DNA from: Paenibacillus dendrobii | GTDB lineage: Bacteria; Bacillota; Bacilli; Paenibacillales; Paenibacillaceae | DNA: 64,000 bases | NCBI RefSeq assembly: GCF_009807035.1 | Contig: NZ_WUBI01000007.1 | Location: 62,001 to 126,000, forward strand | Reading direction: 5' to 3' | Shown here: positions 50,527 to 59,602 of the stretch, one piece after another | Numbering within the stretch: the stretch's first letter is position 1 | Layout of the letters: every line of letters begins with the position of its first letter | The notes under the pieces: model-generated | What the model was told of the DNA's origin: nothing | The model's input: the letters and a program-made list of their open reading frames with translations, nothing else | Database searches by the model: none | Program-made: the position numbers and the translations under genes

Positions 50527-51429
50527 ATGGATTTTAAACAGGTTACCGTTGCGGGAAGCGGCGTATTAGGCAGTCAAATTGCTTTTCAAACTGCTTTTCA
50601 TGAATACCAGGTTAGCGTCTACGACATCAATGATCAAGCACTTGAAAAAGCAAAGGAACGCCTTGCCGGTCTTCAAAAGGTATATGCGGATTACTTCAAA
50701 GATGAAGCGAAAGCCAAGGCTGCATTCCAGCGCCTAACGTTCAGCTCGAATTTGGGTGAAGCGGTTAAGGATGCGGATTTAATCATTGAGGCTATTCCGG
50801 AGGTCGTGGACATCAAGACGAGCTTTTATAAGCAACTGGCTCTGCTGGCTCCCGAAAAAACAATTTTCGTCACCAACTCCTCCACCATGGTTCCAAGCCA
50901 GTTTGCGGAGTTCACGGGAAGACCGGAGAAATTCCTTGCGCTGCATTTTGCCAATGAGGTATGGAAGAACAACACGGCCGAAATCATGGGACATCCGGGT
51001 ACGGACCGGAACATCGAACAGGAAATCATCGATTTTGCAGCCTCCATCGGCATGGTTCCCCTGCACATCAAAAAAGAACAGCCTGGCTATATCCTGAACT
51101 CCCTGCTGGTTCCATTTCTGGACGCGGCCGAGATGTTATGGATCAATGACATTGCAGATCCCGAAACCATCGATAAAACATGGATGATTGCAACCGGCGC
51201 ACCAATGGGTCCTTTCGCTATTCTGGATGTCGTCGGCATACAAACGGCCTACAATATTGCCCTTGGCAAAGCCCAGGCAGATGCCTCACCGGATAATAAA
51301 TTCCGGAAAATGGCCGATATCCTGAAAGCCGAGTTCCTCGACAAAGGCAAGACGGGCCAAGGCTCCGGCGAAGGTTTTTACAAATATCCGAACCCTGCGT
51401 ATGCAGATGCGAATTTCTTAAAGGCTTAA
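50527..51429 (+). CDS. 3-hydroxyacyl-CoA dehydrogenase family protein
   Basis: A 300-residue single-function dehydrogenase. The N-terminal NAD-binding domain starts VTVAGSGVLGSQIAFQTAFH (G-x-G-x-x-G) and carries ADLIIEAIPEV and TNSSTMVPSQ; the C-terminal domain has LHFANEVWKNNTAEIMGHPGT, where classical enzymes have HFFNPV--M-LVE, so it may act on a substrate other than straight-chain acyl-CoA. The catalytic His is retained in LHFAN. It oxidises 3-hydroxy to 3-oxo groups with NAD. AAGGAGAG precedes the ATG. Monocistronic with its own terminator. Confidence 0.9.
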   Translation: MDFKQVTVAGSGVLGSQIAFQTAFHEYQVSVYDINDQALEKAKERLAGLQKVYADYFKDEAKAKAAFQRLTFSSNLGEAVKDADLIIEAIPEVVDIKTSFYKQLALLAPEKTIFVTNSSTMVPSQFAEFTGRPEKFLALHFANEVWKNNTAEIMGHPGTDRNIEQEIIDFAASIGMVPLHIKKEQPGYILNSLLVPFLDAAEMLWINDIADPETIDKTWMIATGAPMGPFAILDVVGIQTAYNIALGKAQADASPDNKFRKMADILKAEFLDKGKTGQGSGEGFYKYPNPAYADANFLKA

Positions 51430-51435
51430 AGATAC

Positions 51436-51470
51436 AAAAGGAGGCATCTCATGGAGGTGTCTCCTTTTTG
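51436..51470 (+). terminator. Terminator of dehydrogenase gene
   Basis: AAAAGGAG.CA.CTC pairs with GAG.TG.CTCCTTTTT; directly after the dehydrogenase. Confidence 0.85.
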
Positions 51471-51575
51471 CTAATGCCCGCTCCATCGCAGCATCGATTC
51501 TCTCATTATAGTAATTAGATGCATTTATTCTAATACATGAGCTGGGTTTGGATTTTGGATTTTCATCAGTAAATC

Positions 51576-51938
51576 TTATTTATTGTTTTTCTTTTGCTCT
51601 AGTTTTTCTCTATGTTTTGCTCCCCAATTCCCCATACTTGTGAGGATCGGGAGGAATTCTTGTCCTTCTTTTGTTAATGAATATTCAACCTTGGGTGGGA
51701 CTTCTTTATAGACCTCTCTATGAACTAACCCGTCATCTTCCATTTCCCTCAGTTGCCGGGTAAGAATTCCTTTGGATACACCAGGTAAAAGCTTTTGAAG
51801 TTCGTTGAAACGTCTGGTTTCCTGGCTCAAATGCCACATAATGACTAATTTCCATCTTCCGGCAATTAATCGCTGTGTATACGAGACGGAGCATTTATTT
51901 TCAGGTAAATTCGAATTTATTTTTTTATTTAGACTCAT
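51576..51938 (-). CDS. HxlR family transcriptional regulator
   Basis: A 120-residue winged-helix protein: CSVSYTQRLIAGRWKLVIMWHLSQETRRFNELQKLLPGVSKGILTRQLREME spans the HTH (residues 17-68, with Cys17), and EVPPKVEYSLTKEGQEF forms the wing. HxlR regulators often sense aldehydes or quinones through a conserved Cys. It is divergent from the quinone-oxidoreductase gene across a 146-bp region, so it probably controls it. The local DNA is noticeably more AT-rich than the rest of the window. Confidence 0.92.
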   Translation of the reverse strand: MSLNKKINSNLPENKCSVSYTQRLIAGRWKLVIMWHLSQETRRFNELQKLLPGVSKGILTRQLREMEDDGLVHREVYKEVPPKVEYSLTKEGQEFLPILTSMGNWGAKHREKLEQKKNNK

Positions 51939-52084
51939 GAAAAATGCCTCCCTTATACAATAGTCCTTTTTTTGTGACTATGTTATAAAAATGTTACTAC
52001 TTTTATTAATGATTCCTTTCCTATAGTATATGACTAGGCCTTAATATATACCAGCTGGTAAATGAAATAGGGAGTTGAGCTACG

Positions 52085-53026
52085 ATGTCTTCATCGGTAA
52101 TGAATGCCATTAGAGTACATCAATATGGAAATACGGATGTTCTGAAACATGAACGTATCGAGCTCCCAGAACCAAAAGACAATGAGATTCTAATCAAAGT
52201 CCGATACGCAACCGTAACTCCTTTTGACTGGAAAATGCGTAAAGGGCTCTTACATCGTGTGTTTCCCAAATCCTTCCCTTATATTCCTGGAGGATCCTTT
52301 TCAGGCGTCGTTGAAAAAGTGGGAGCACAGGTCACGAATTTTGAAGTTGGTCAAGCTGTATTCGGTTCTTCTATGTATGGTGGTTATGCGGAATATACGC
52401 TCTCCACTGAAGAACATCTATTGCCTATGCCAAACGGATTGACTTATGAAAGTGCGGCTACGATAACAGCAGGTGCTGCTCCTGCATGGAAAGCATTATT
52501 TAGTGAAGGGAACTTACAACCGAATCAAAAAGTACTGATTCATGCTGCTGCTGGAGGCGTAGGACAATTCGCTGTGCAGCTCGCCAAATGGCGCGGGGCA
52601 AAGGTTGTGGGTACAGCTTCAACCCATAACGTCGAATTCGTGAAGTCTTTAGGTGCAGATGAGGTCATTGATTATAACAAAACAGCATTCGAAGATGTTG
52701 TAGATGAATTCGATTTAGTTGTTGACGCTGTGGGTGGAAATACGCTGGAGCAATCCTGGAAAATCGTGAAAAAAAGCGGGACATTAGTTAGCCTCACACA
52801 GCCTCTTTCTGCAGAGAGAGCCAAGGAAATCGGCATCCAAGTCCATTTCAATACCCGACAAGCAACAATGGACAATCTAAAAACCATTGCCCACTTACTT
52901 GCTGACGGTCAAATCACATCGGAAATTGAACATGTATATCCATGGTATGAAGTGAAAGAAGCGCATGAAAAAAGTGAAACAGGACACGCTAGAGGAAGAA
53001 TACTATTGGAAATCAATTCGAATTAA
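52085..53026 (+). CDS. NADP-dependent zeta-crystallin-like oxidoreductase
   Basis: A 313-residue medium-chain reductase without the zinc-site cysteines, that is, the quinone oxidoreductase/zeta-crystallin group. The N-terminal GroES-like domain has TPFDWKMRKG and IPGGSFSGVVEKVGAQV; the Rossmann domain has IHAAAGGVGQFAVQLAKWRGAKVVGTAS (nucleotide motif AAAGGVG) and ends HEKSETGHARGRILLEI. It reduces quinones or enones with NADPH. It is divergent from HxlR and followed after 36 bp by a small unknown gene. GGGAG precedes the ATG. Confidence 0.92.
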   Translation: MSSSVMNAIRVHQYGNTDVLKHERIELPEPKDNEILIKVRYATVTPFDWKMRKGLLHRVFPKSFPYIPGGSFSGVVEKVGAQVTNFEVGQAVFGSSMYGGYAEYTLSTEEHLLPMPNGLTYESAATITAGAAPAWKALFSEGNLQPNQKVLIHAAAGGVGQFAVQLAKWRGAKVVGTASTHNVEFVKSLGADEVIDYNKTAFEDVVDEFDLVVDAVGGNTLEQSWKIVKKSGTLVSLTQPLSAERAKEIGIQVHFNTRQATMDNLKTIAHLLADGQITSEIEHVYPWYEVKEAHEKSETGHARGRILLEINSN

Positions 53027-53062
53027 GATATAGAAAACTAAAAACGTTGGGAGAAGATTCAT

Positions 53063-53458
53063 ATGAACGCAAAAGAATTAAGAACTGCAATTGCTGATAC
53101 CTGTGATCAATATGATAGCCAATATGCTAAGCTGGTAAAACCTATTAACCAATTATTAATGAACGTAGATGCTTCGATTAGCGAAGAAACAGCAAATAAA
53201 ATCCTCGAAAATTTAAAGTTATATCACTCCGGAGATAAATATATTACGGAATGTCACTATGACGAAAGTGAAAACTTCCTAAAGGATGGAATTGAGCTTA
53301 TTCAAAAAGGCGATTTGGCAAATGGAGCATTACAGATTTACGGTGCCGGGCTGAACTTTGCAAGTTATGCTTCGAAAATTCATGGCCAAAAAAATGTAAA
53401 TCCGTACAAAGATTTCGAAGAAAATTTTGGTCTGATCATGAAATCGCTGAGAAAGTAA
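53063..53458 (+). CDS. Hypothetical soluble protein
   Basis: A 131-residue protein I do not recognise. It is acidic to neutral, predicted mainly helical, with no signal peptide or membrane segment. It starts MNAKELRTAIADTCDQYDSQ and contains LYHSGDKYITECHYDESENF. The ATG has GGGAGAAG upstream. It lies 36 bp after the oxidoreductase and before a common terminator, so it is probably in the HxlR-controlled unit. Confidence 0.75.
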   Translation: MNAKELRTAIADTCDQYDSQYAKLVKPINQLLMNVDASISEETANKILENLKLYHSGDKYITECHYDESENFLKDGIELIQKGDLANGALQIYGAGLNFASYASKIHGQKNVNPYKDFEENFGLIMKSLRK

Positions 53459-53471
53459 CATTGAGATCAAC

Positions 53472-53506
53472 GAAAAGCCGTCCAGTTATGGACGGCTTTT
53501 CGTTTT
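53472..53506 (+). terminator. Terminator of oxidoreductase unit
   Basis: AAAAGCCGTCC pairs with GGACGGCTTTT around AGTTAT, followed by CGTTTT. Confidence 0.9.
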
Positions 53507-53561
53507 AACATTAATATTCTAGGAAATACCGACTGTACGATCCACTCCTCTCTACCTCCTT

Positions 53562-54266
53562 TCATTTAAAATCAAATAGATGCATCTGGTTTTTTCGCAT
53601 TCTGAAATTCACAAACAGGCTTAGCTCATCTATAAGAAAATAGATATTATTCTCTAATAAGTAACTTAGCGGATATCCGGGATCCTTACCGAATGAATGC
53701 CCGGGGAAAATACGAACAGAAGGATTTACATACCTTTTTACTTTCTGGATGCTATGAAACATCTGCTCCGGGGAACCGCCTGGCATATCGCATACTCCGC
53801 AGCCCTCGATAAAAATCGTATCACCTGTAAACATACATCCTTTGAGTAGAAAAGAAAGACTTCCTGCAGTATGTCCTGGAGTGAGCAAACAAGTAATCCG
53901 TGTATCGCCTAATGGAATCGTATCCCCATCTTCTACCGGGATTAAATTTCCCGCTGAAAACCCATAGCTCTCGATCTCCGTCTTCGACATATAAACCTGT
54001 ACATTGTACCGATTCACCATTTCCTCCACCAAATTAACATGGTCATGATGAGCGTGTGTTAACAAGACCGTGTCCGGCTGAGTGCCGATTTCATGGAAAA
54101 CCCTATTGATCAAATCCAGATTCCACGCAGGATCAATAATGGCCGACCTACCGCTTTGAAGATCTACGAGAATGTAATTGTAATTGATGATATGGGCATT
54201 TCTAACTTTGAACTGATAGACGGCATACGTTTGATCAAGCTCACTATATTCTGTGGCAAGCATCAT
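53562..54266 (-). CDS. MBL-fold hydrolase (glyoxalase II / PksB-like)
   Basis: A 234-residue metallo-beta-lactamase-fold hydrolase. The metal motif is THAHHDHVN (about 74-82), further ligands lie in TPGHTAGSLSF (His), MFTGDTIF (Asp) and FPGHSFG (His). The N-terminus YAVYQFKVRNAHIINYNYILVD and the CGVCDMPGGSPEQMF stretch resemble the PksB/BaeB thioester hydrolases found with trans-AT polyketide synthases, but no PKS gene is in the window, so a solitary glyoxalase-II-like role is equally possible. AAAGGAGTC precedes the ATG. Confidence 0.88.
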   Translation of the reverse strand: MMLATEYSELDQTYAVYQFKVRNAHIINYNYILVDLQSGRSAIIDPAWNLDLINRVFHEIGTQPDTVLLTHAHHDHVNLVEEMVNRYNVQVYMSKTEIESYGFSAGNLIPVEDGDTIPLGDTRITCLLTPGHTAGSLSFLLKGCMFTGDTIFIEGCGVCDMPGGSPEQMFHSIQKVKRYVNPSVRIFPGHSFGKDPGYPLSYLLENNIYFLIDELSLFVNFRMRKNQMHLFDFK

Positions 54267-54684
54267 TTAGCTGACTCCTTTCAATACTGACCGGCCCACA
54301 ACAAAGGATGGAGAAGGCCGGGCGATTGACCTCTCCATCCCTCTTGTTCTTCTTCGCAGTGTCTATTTTGTTGATAGCCGATGCACCGAACCCTGCGACA
54401 GAAGCCCGCACTTCCTAAAAAAGCGACGGGTAAAAATTAAGTGTACGCATAACAAGCAGCAGCAAGCACAACAAGCCAAGCGCTGCATTAAACAGCACAT
54501 CGGAGAACAATAGATAACAGAATCATTAATTTTCATTCTACTAAGTAGATTTTTTTTCTTTTGCAAGTTTTCCTTTTTCGATTCGGCTTAGCGGTTCTAG
54601 AACTTTTCTTACTCAACAACCAACTACCCATTTTATCAAATTTAGTGTCCTGTAAATGTTAGTCGACCAGTTATACAACGTTCT
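54267..54684. other. Gene-poor AT-rich interval
   Basis: No gene with a ribosome site is visible. A minus-strand frame (about 54410-54520) reads FCYLLFSDVLFNAALGLL then CLLLLVMRTLNFYPSLF and a stop, like the end of a membrane protein, but it has stop codons directly upstream and no start. It may be a remnant. Confidence 0.4.
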
Positions 54685-55296
54685 TTATGTATTCTCAGTA
54701 TTAAAGCCACTAAAATAATGTTTTTTAATATTGCTTTGAAGGTCTTTATAAACTTCTCGATAAAAATCCCTATCATTATAAAATGCGTAGTCATGGTTTT
54801 CATATTTATTCTTAAGCCAACTTGAAATCGTCTGCAGATCCTTCATCACGAGCGAAATCTGGTTAAAATCCTCGTAAGGACCGTCTTGTTTGGTACTAAG
54901 ATAGGTTCGATAAGATTTTAGTTCAGCTAAATAGCCATTTTCAATTAAATACCGTGTATTTAGTGTGGATGTACTTTTGTTTGGTAGTTTAGTACCCGTT
55001 ATAAAGTTTGACGAAGCTAGATAATAAAGATCTGATGTTAAAATTCCTTCAATGACCTCACTTACATGGTCTGGCGTTTTGATGTATTCCATTATTTCTG
55101 TATTTCCCATTAAAGCAAAGACATTTGAAAATGTTAATTCGTGATTTTTCATATAATTTTCAGATAAATTGTTATAGTTGTTTCTTTCTGAATTTAATGT
55201 TTTGTATTGATACACATTAAATGAGATTGAAATGATGATAAGAATGCATAATGCACCTAAGAGTGCTGCTCCGTACATTTTTGAGTTTTTTCTCAT
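54685..55296 (-). CDS. Hypothetical membrane-anchored protein
   Basis: A 203-residue protein with one N-terminal membrane anchor (MRKNSKMYGAALLGALC, then ILIIISISFNVYQY) and a soluble, probably helical outer part rich in Asn, Tyr and Leu (NYNNLSENYMKNHELTF ... SSWLKNKYENHDYAFYND). The family is unknown. The ATG at 55294-55296 has AAAGGGG. The gene is AT-rich and stands alone on the minus strand, head-to-head with the secreted protein gene after a 387-bp gap. Type II membrane topology is predicted. Confidence 0.75.
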   Translation of the reverse strand: MRKNSKMYGAALLGALCILIIISISFNVYQYKTLNSERNNYNNLSENYMKNHELTFSNVFALMGNTEIMEYIKTPDHVSEVIEGILTSDLYYLASSNFITGTKLPNKSTSTLNTRYLIENGYLAELKSYRTYLSTKQDGPYEDFNQISLVMKDLQTISSWLKNKYENHDYAFYNDRDFYREVYKDLQSNIKKHYFSGFNTENT

Positions 55297-55616
55297 ATTT
55301 ATTTTCCCCTTTTTCAATGTAATTGGCCAATGCAGAAAGACGTTACAATCACCTGGAATTTGTAAATGTCTTCATGTTCCCGTGCGGAAGACGAACAAAC
55401 TGCTCTTAAGGATTTCTAAGATAATTAGAAACTATCTATCCAAAAGTCGTTAAACACTTACGGGAGAATCTCTATATTTTCACGTTCTAAAGCCCCCAAA
55501 GGAAATCTGGAGAAACATCCATTCTACGAAATGAATTGAATCGTTCAACAAACAGATTAAGAAATACACCAGGCAGAGAACAATTCCAACTTCCGATTTT
55601 ACTTCAAATGTTATTA

Positions 55617-55645
55617 TTGACAGTATATTACTTAAAAGATAGTAT
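55617..55645 (+). promoter_or_regulatory. Sigma-A promoter of secreted protein gene
   Basis: TTGACA (55617-55622), a 17-bp spacer and TAGTAT (55640-55645) lie 39 bp before the ATG at 55684. The rest of the 55297-55616 gap is AT-rich with no gene. Confidence 0.75.
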
Positions 55646-55683
55646 TTAACTGCATACTATTATATTAATTGGAGGTATTTGTT

Positions 55684-56982
55684 ATGTCAAAAAAAAAGGT
55701 GAGGAATCTCGTACTTGGTTTGATTTGTGCACTTCTTGTCACGTGCGGTATACCTTACAACACAAATGCGGCTAACGCGCAAACAGCTTCTAATGTGCCA
55801 ACAGAAGTTTCAGGGAAAGTAAATCTGAATTTAAGCTCCGATGGTTCAAGAATGCTTGACAATTTACAAGATGCGACTCTGAATCTTGATAATGTCACGT
55901 TACATAACAACGAGTTAAATCTAGCAGGAACTGTATCTTACAATGATGCAACATATTCAATAGACATTTCTTCAAAGTTATACAAATCGGAATCCTCAAC
56001 CAATACAATTGTAGGAGATAGTGCTGATCAAACTTCAGACTTTGATGTGCCGAATCTATCAATAATCAAGAATATTCCTGACAATAAACTCCTGTTTAGT
56101 CAGTCCTTAAGTAATTCAGACGTGATTCAACTTTATTTAATGAAGAAGGGTACACGAGAATTATCCATGTTTGAAATTTCAACTACTACATTACCAGTTC
56201 TCAGCGATTTGGATGAAAATGCATTAGAAATTGTTAAAGACATTACTAAAGAACATTGGTGGGTAAACCTTTTTACTCCTGTAGTGACAGAAGATACAAC
56301 GAACAGCAGTGCAGCTGCAAATGGAATATCATTGTTAGCAAATCCTGCAACAGATAGTGACACTAAAACGTTTACATACTCTGACGGACCTGGTAACGTT
56401 TATAGATATGAGATCACACTAAACGCATTTTCGAATGTATATAGTTATAACGGAGTTAGTCCTCAAACCGATGGATTCGGCATGAAGATTGTTAGTCATA
56501 AATATTACTACAACAATGTTCTTCAACCAAATGTTAACCCATTCTATGTATTTAATGTCACAGGAACCGAAGTCCTTAGTTCTCCTTCAAGTTCTGCGAA
56601 TAAAGATGAAATTACTATTGCAAATTGGGGAAATATAACGACTAGCCAGACTGGTGGATTAACGATTTCTAAACCGACACTTACCTTTGGTACATTATTA
56701 AATCTTGCCGTGAATTGGACTCCAACTTCAACAGTGGTTAATAGAGTTGGCCCACAAGTATACCAATTTGGCAGTAAAGTTTGTGGTGTAAAGATACCAT
56801 TTGTCGATGCATTACATGCACCTAATGATCAATATTCTCTTACTATGACGAAGAATTCTGTATCACCATCGACTCAGGAAAAAGTAAGTGGAGCTGTATT
56901 TACTTATAGTATAGGCTTCTCTGTCAGTACTATGGGTGTACTGGGTTCAGGTCAATTAACGGTTGCAAACAGTTACTATTAA
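55684..56982 (+). CDS. Secreted protein, unknown function
   Basis: A 432-residue exported protein. The signal peptide has basic MSKKKVRN, the core LVLGLICALLVTCGI and a likely AxA cleavage near residue 31-33 (NAA/ANA). The mature part is rich in Ser, Thr, Asn and beta-prone stretches (EVSGKVNLNLSS, LNLDNVTLHNNELNLAGTVSY) with no cell-wall anchor. No family is recognised. The ATG at 55684 has TTGGAGG; a TTG at 55669 overlaps this site. It has its own strong promoter and a long terminator, and the DNA is AT-rich, consistent with an acquired gene. Confidence 0.8.
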   Translation: MSKKKVRNLVLGLICALLVTCGIPYNTNAANAQTASNVPTEVSGKVNLNLSSDGSRMLDNLQDATLNLDNVTLHNNELNLAGTVSYNDATYSIDISSKLYKSESSTNTIVGDSADQTSDFDVPNLSIIKNIPDNKLLFSQSLSNSDVIQLYLMKKGTRELSMFEISTTTLPVLSDLDENALEIVKDITKEHWWVNLFTPVVTEDTTNSSAAANGISLLANPATDSDTKTFTYSDGPGNVYRYEITLNAFSNVYSYNGVSPQTDGFGMKIVSHKYYYNNVLQPNVNPFYVFNVTGTEVLSSPSSSANKDEITIANWGNITTSQTGGLTISKPTLTFGTLLNLAVNWTPTSTVVNRVGPQVYQFGSKVCGVKIPFVDALHAPNDQYSLTMTKNSVSPSTQEKVSGAVFTYSIGFSVSTMGVLGSGQLTVANSYY

Positions 56983-57057
56983 TGTTAGACATTACTCATC
57001 CGTTTTGCCTTTAAACCACATTTTACAAACACTGGCTTAAGTATATAATCCTCTAGT

Positions 57058-57115
57058 AATACCAAAGTGAATACCCCTGTATCATATGATATTGGGGTAT
57101 TTTCTTTGGTATTTT
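57058..57115. terminator. Long bidirectional terminator
   Basis: AATACCAAAG.GAATACCCC pairs with GGGGTATTT..CTTTGGTATT, about 20 bp of stem around TGATAT; followed by TTTTT on the plus strand. It ends the secreted protein gene. Confidence 0.9.
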
Positions 57116-57149
57116 TGATTAAAAATCCTATCGTGTTCGTTTTGTAGAG

Positions 57150-57399
57150 AAGGTGATCATGGCTGCGCGATCGACTGATGAATTGCTTTTCCAGCATAGG
57201 ACCCAAGGCGATGAAGAGAATATCACATTCATGCCAGGATCCAAACTCGGACGATTTCGGCAACCTGCCGAACGAGCTCATTGAAGTGGTGTTCGATGAC
57301 GTCTCCCGCTTCTTCCGTAACCATGGCATGTATTCTTCTTTCTTAACAAAGTCGTAAGCGTCGATACTGCAATGAAAAGCATTATTTTTTATATGATAG
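57150..57399 (-). pseudogene. Degenerate coding remnant
   Basis: This interval has visibly higher GC than its surroundings. A minus-strand frame reads MVTEEAGDVIEHHFNELVRQ then VAEIVRVWILA before a stop, like a piece of a real, amphipathic helical protein, followed by further stops. I cannot name the source; it looks like the scar of a lost gene. Confidence 0.35.
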
Positions 57400-59160
57400 C
57401 TACGCTTCCATAATAATATTTTCAGTACCTTCATTTTCTAATTGCGTATAGTACAGAGAATGATATCGACCACCAGCCAGAAGTAACTCGTTATGCGTAC
57501 CTTGTTCAACAAGATTCCCATTTTCCATGACTAAAATTAAATCTGCATTTTGAACCGTAGTCAGACGATGTGCAATAACTAGCGTTGTTTTTCCTACCAT
57601 TAGTTTTGCTAAAGCATCCTGTACGATCTTCTCGGATTCGTTATCTAAAGCTGCCGTCGCCTCATCTAATAGCAATATGGGTGCATCTCGTAAAATTGCT
57701 CTTGCAATGGCAATCCTTTGTTTTTGTCCACCTGACAACCGACTGCCTCGCTCCCCAATTGCTGTATCAAAGCCTTCACTTAATTTCATAATAAAATCAT
57801 AAGCATTTGCTTTCTTTGCTGCTGCAATAACACTTGCCTCATCTGCCTCCAAGTTACCATCCAAAATATTATCTCTAATCGTTCCTGTGAAAAGAATTGT
57901 CTCTTGAGGAACAAGCGAGAAATAATCCCGATATTCCCTTAGGGCCATTGACTCTCCACTTCTATTATCAATTTCAATCCTTCCGCTTGTCGGAGAATAC
58001 AGCCCAAGCAATAATTTAAATAATGTAGATTTCCCTCCCCCACTACCGCCTACTATGGCTATCGTCTGACCTGCCTTTACATGGAAGTGAACGTTTCTAA
58101 GAACCAAGTCTTCCTTAGAATTTGAATAAGAGAATCCAACATTAGATATCGTTAAAGACCTAAAAGATTTTGCACGCCCTTGTTCTGGAAGTGTTTCGTA
58201 TTCCTTAGGTGCATCAATGATCTGAAAGATCCGCTCGGCACCCGCTAATGCTTGCTGCATATTTGACCAAAGCGCAGGTAGTATTGAAAACGGCTGAACA
58301 AGATAGTTCATGAGTTGAATGAATGCGAGCATAGCCCCTACTTCCAGATTCCCTTTGGCAACAAAGTAGCCCGCAACTAGAATGGCAATAATAAAGCTGA
58401 GATTCGCAATACTTCCTGATATCGCATTTGCACTCCCTTGAACTTTCCCCTGACTCCGCTCGATTTCAGATATCGTTGTACTGTACTGCTGATATTGCTT
58501 CGAGATTTTCTTCTCTAGACCAAAAATTTTATATAAAACACTGGCGCTCAATACATCTTGCAAGAATGAGGTCGCCGAACCCATCGCTTCTTGCAGAATA
58601 ATGCTCTTCTTACGCATCGCTTCACCGAATAGTTTCCCTACCAATATCATCAGCGGTCCTATTGAAATTGAAATCAAGGCGAGTGGCCAGTTAATGTTTA
58701 ATAAATAAATAAACGCACAAAGTGCTAGTAACGGATTTTTAAGAAGACCCATGATAATATTACCACTTGCTTCGCCCACAGCTTGATTATCACTTGTGAA
58801 ACGAGCTAGCAATTCACCTGAATGATTCTTATCGTAATACGATTGAGGTAATCTTAAGACATGGTCTAATGTATCCAGCCGAATGTCGTTTCTTACCTTT
58901 AGAGATGCTTTTTGTTTAAAATATGTATCTACATATGAGTTCAAAGCTATAAAAAACAAAATTCCAACAGCAATCAAAATCAAATTGGACCAAGCCTCAA
59001 CTTCTCCTTTTACAGCAGCGTTTGTTATAAGAGACAAAAACCACGCGACAGAGAGTTCTAGAAAGGTGCCCGCTACCATTGTGATGATCAAACATACATA
59101 TAGTAACTTATATCTTCTCATATACTTTAACAACCGAATAAAAGAACTTTGTCTATTCAT
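57400..59160 (-). CDS. ABC transporter, fused permease and ATPase
   Basis: A 586-residue MsbA/LmrA-type half transporter. The exporter membrane domain has six helices (about 20-310), followed by an ATPase with Walker A VGGSGGGKST, the Q-loop SLVPQETILFTG, signature LSGGQKQR, Walker B ILLLDEAT and the switch His in VIAHRLTT. As a homodimer it exports drugs, lipids or peptides. The start is the ATG at 59158-59160 with GAGGTG. It sits alone in the AT-rich accessory region; there is no associated precursor peptide, so the substrate is unknown. Confidence 0.92.
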   Translation of the reverse strand: MNRQSSFIRLLKYMRRYKLLYVCLIITMVAGTFLELSVAWFLSLITNAAVKGEVEAWSNLILIAVGILFFIALNSYVDTYFKQKASLKVRNDIRLDTLDHVLRLPQSYYDKNHSGELLARFTSDNQAVGEASGNIIMGLLKNPLLALCAFIYLLNINWPLALISISIGPLMILVGKLFGEAMRKKSIILQEAMGSATSFLQDVLSASVLYKIFGLEKKISKQYQQYSTTISEIERSQGKVQGSANAISGSIANLSFIIAILVAGYFVAKGNLEVGAMLAFIQLMNYLVQPFSILPALWSNMQQALAGAERIFQIIDAPKEYETLPEQGRAKSFRSLTISNVGFSYSNSKEDLVLRNVHFHVKAGQTIAIVGGSGGGKSTLFKLLLGLYSPTSGRIEIDNRSGESMALREYRDYFSLVPQETILFTGTIRDNILDGNLEADEASVIAAAKKANAYDFIMKLSEGFDTAIGERGSRLSGGQKQRIAIARAILRDAPILLLDEATAALDNESEKIVQDALAKLMVGKTTLVIAHRLTTVQNADLILVMENGNLVEQGTHNELLLAGGRYHSLYYTQLENEGTENIIMEA

Positions 59161-59446
59161 CTCACACCTCATCTACATTTCCACTATTTCTCATCTCCAA
59201 CAAAAAATAAAGCGCTACCATAAAGCGCAATCCTTTATTACAATCCTCCTCTTCAAAAACTCTGACTATATATAAGCAGTATAGTTAACTCACTTATTAT
59301 TAGTAAATATGTAATTTTTGAGTATTAAACTCAGATATGTCCTGTTCCTCTAATATAGCGCCAAATTGAATTCACTCTTCAGCCAATTATAATTATTGAG
59401 CTGAAGCGCTAATTTGGCCGAAATCAATTGCCACTCCTTCAAATAG

Positions 59447-59481
59447 AAAAAAGCCCCGATGTATATCATCGGGACTTTTTA
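59447..59481. terminator. Bidirectional terminator near glmS
   Basis: AAAAAAGCCCCGATG pairs with CATCGGGACTTTTT. It lies downstream of glmS on the minus strand and before the ABC gene, so it is the probable end of the glmS transcript. Confidence 0.8.
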
Positions 59482-59531
59482 TACAGTATCATCGTTGAGA
59501 ACAAAACTCTATTGTAATTGAGATTATCAGA

Positions 59532-59566
59532 ACAACACTTTATTGTTCAGAACAATAAAGTGTTGT
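59532..59566. repeat. Near-perfect 35-bp palindrome
   Basis: The 17-base arms ACAACACTTTATTGTTC and GAACAATAAAGTGTTGT match perfectly around a single central A. It is 36 bp after the glmS stop and has no T run, so it is not a standard terminator. It may be a binding site or a mobile palindromic repeat unit. The remainder of 59161-59602 holds no gene. Confidence 0.7.
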
Positions 59567-59602
59567 GATGAATCAGGATATTTATTAAATGCTAATCTCC
59601 GA

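Noticed and set aside
54363..54566. Cys-rich 67-codon minus-strand frame
   Set aside because: No ribosome site; the cysteines arise from TTG/TGC-rich DNA whose other frame looks like a membrane-protein remnant.
56985..57434. 149-codon minus-strand frame overlapping the ABC gene end
   Set aside because: It runs through a long terminator hairpin and the start of the frame lies inside the ABC gene; composition is not protein-like.
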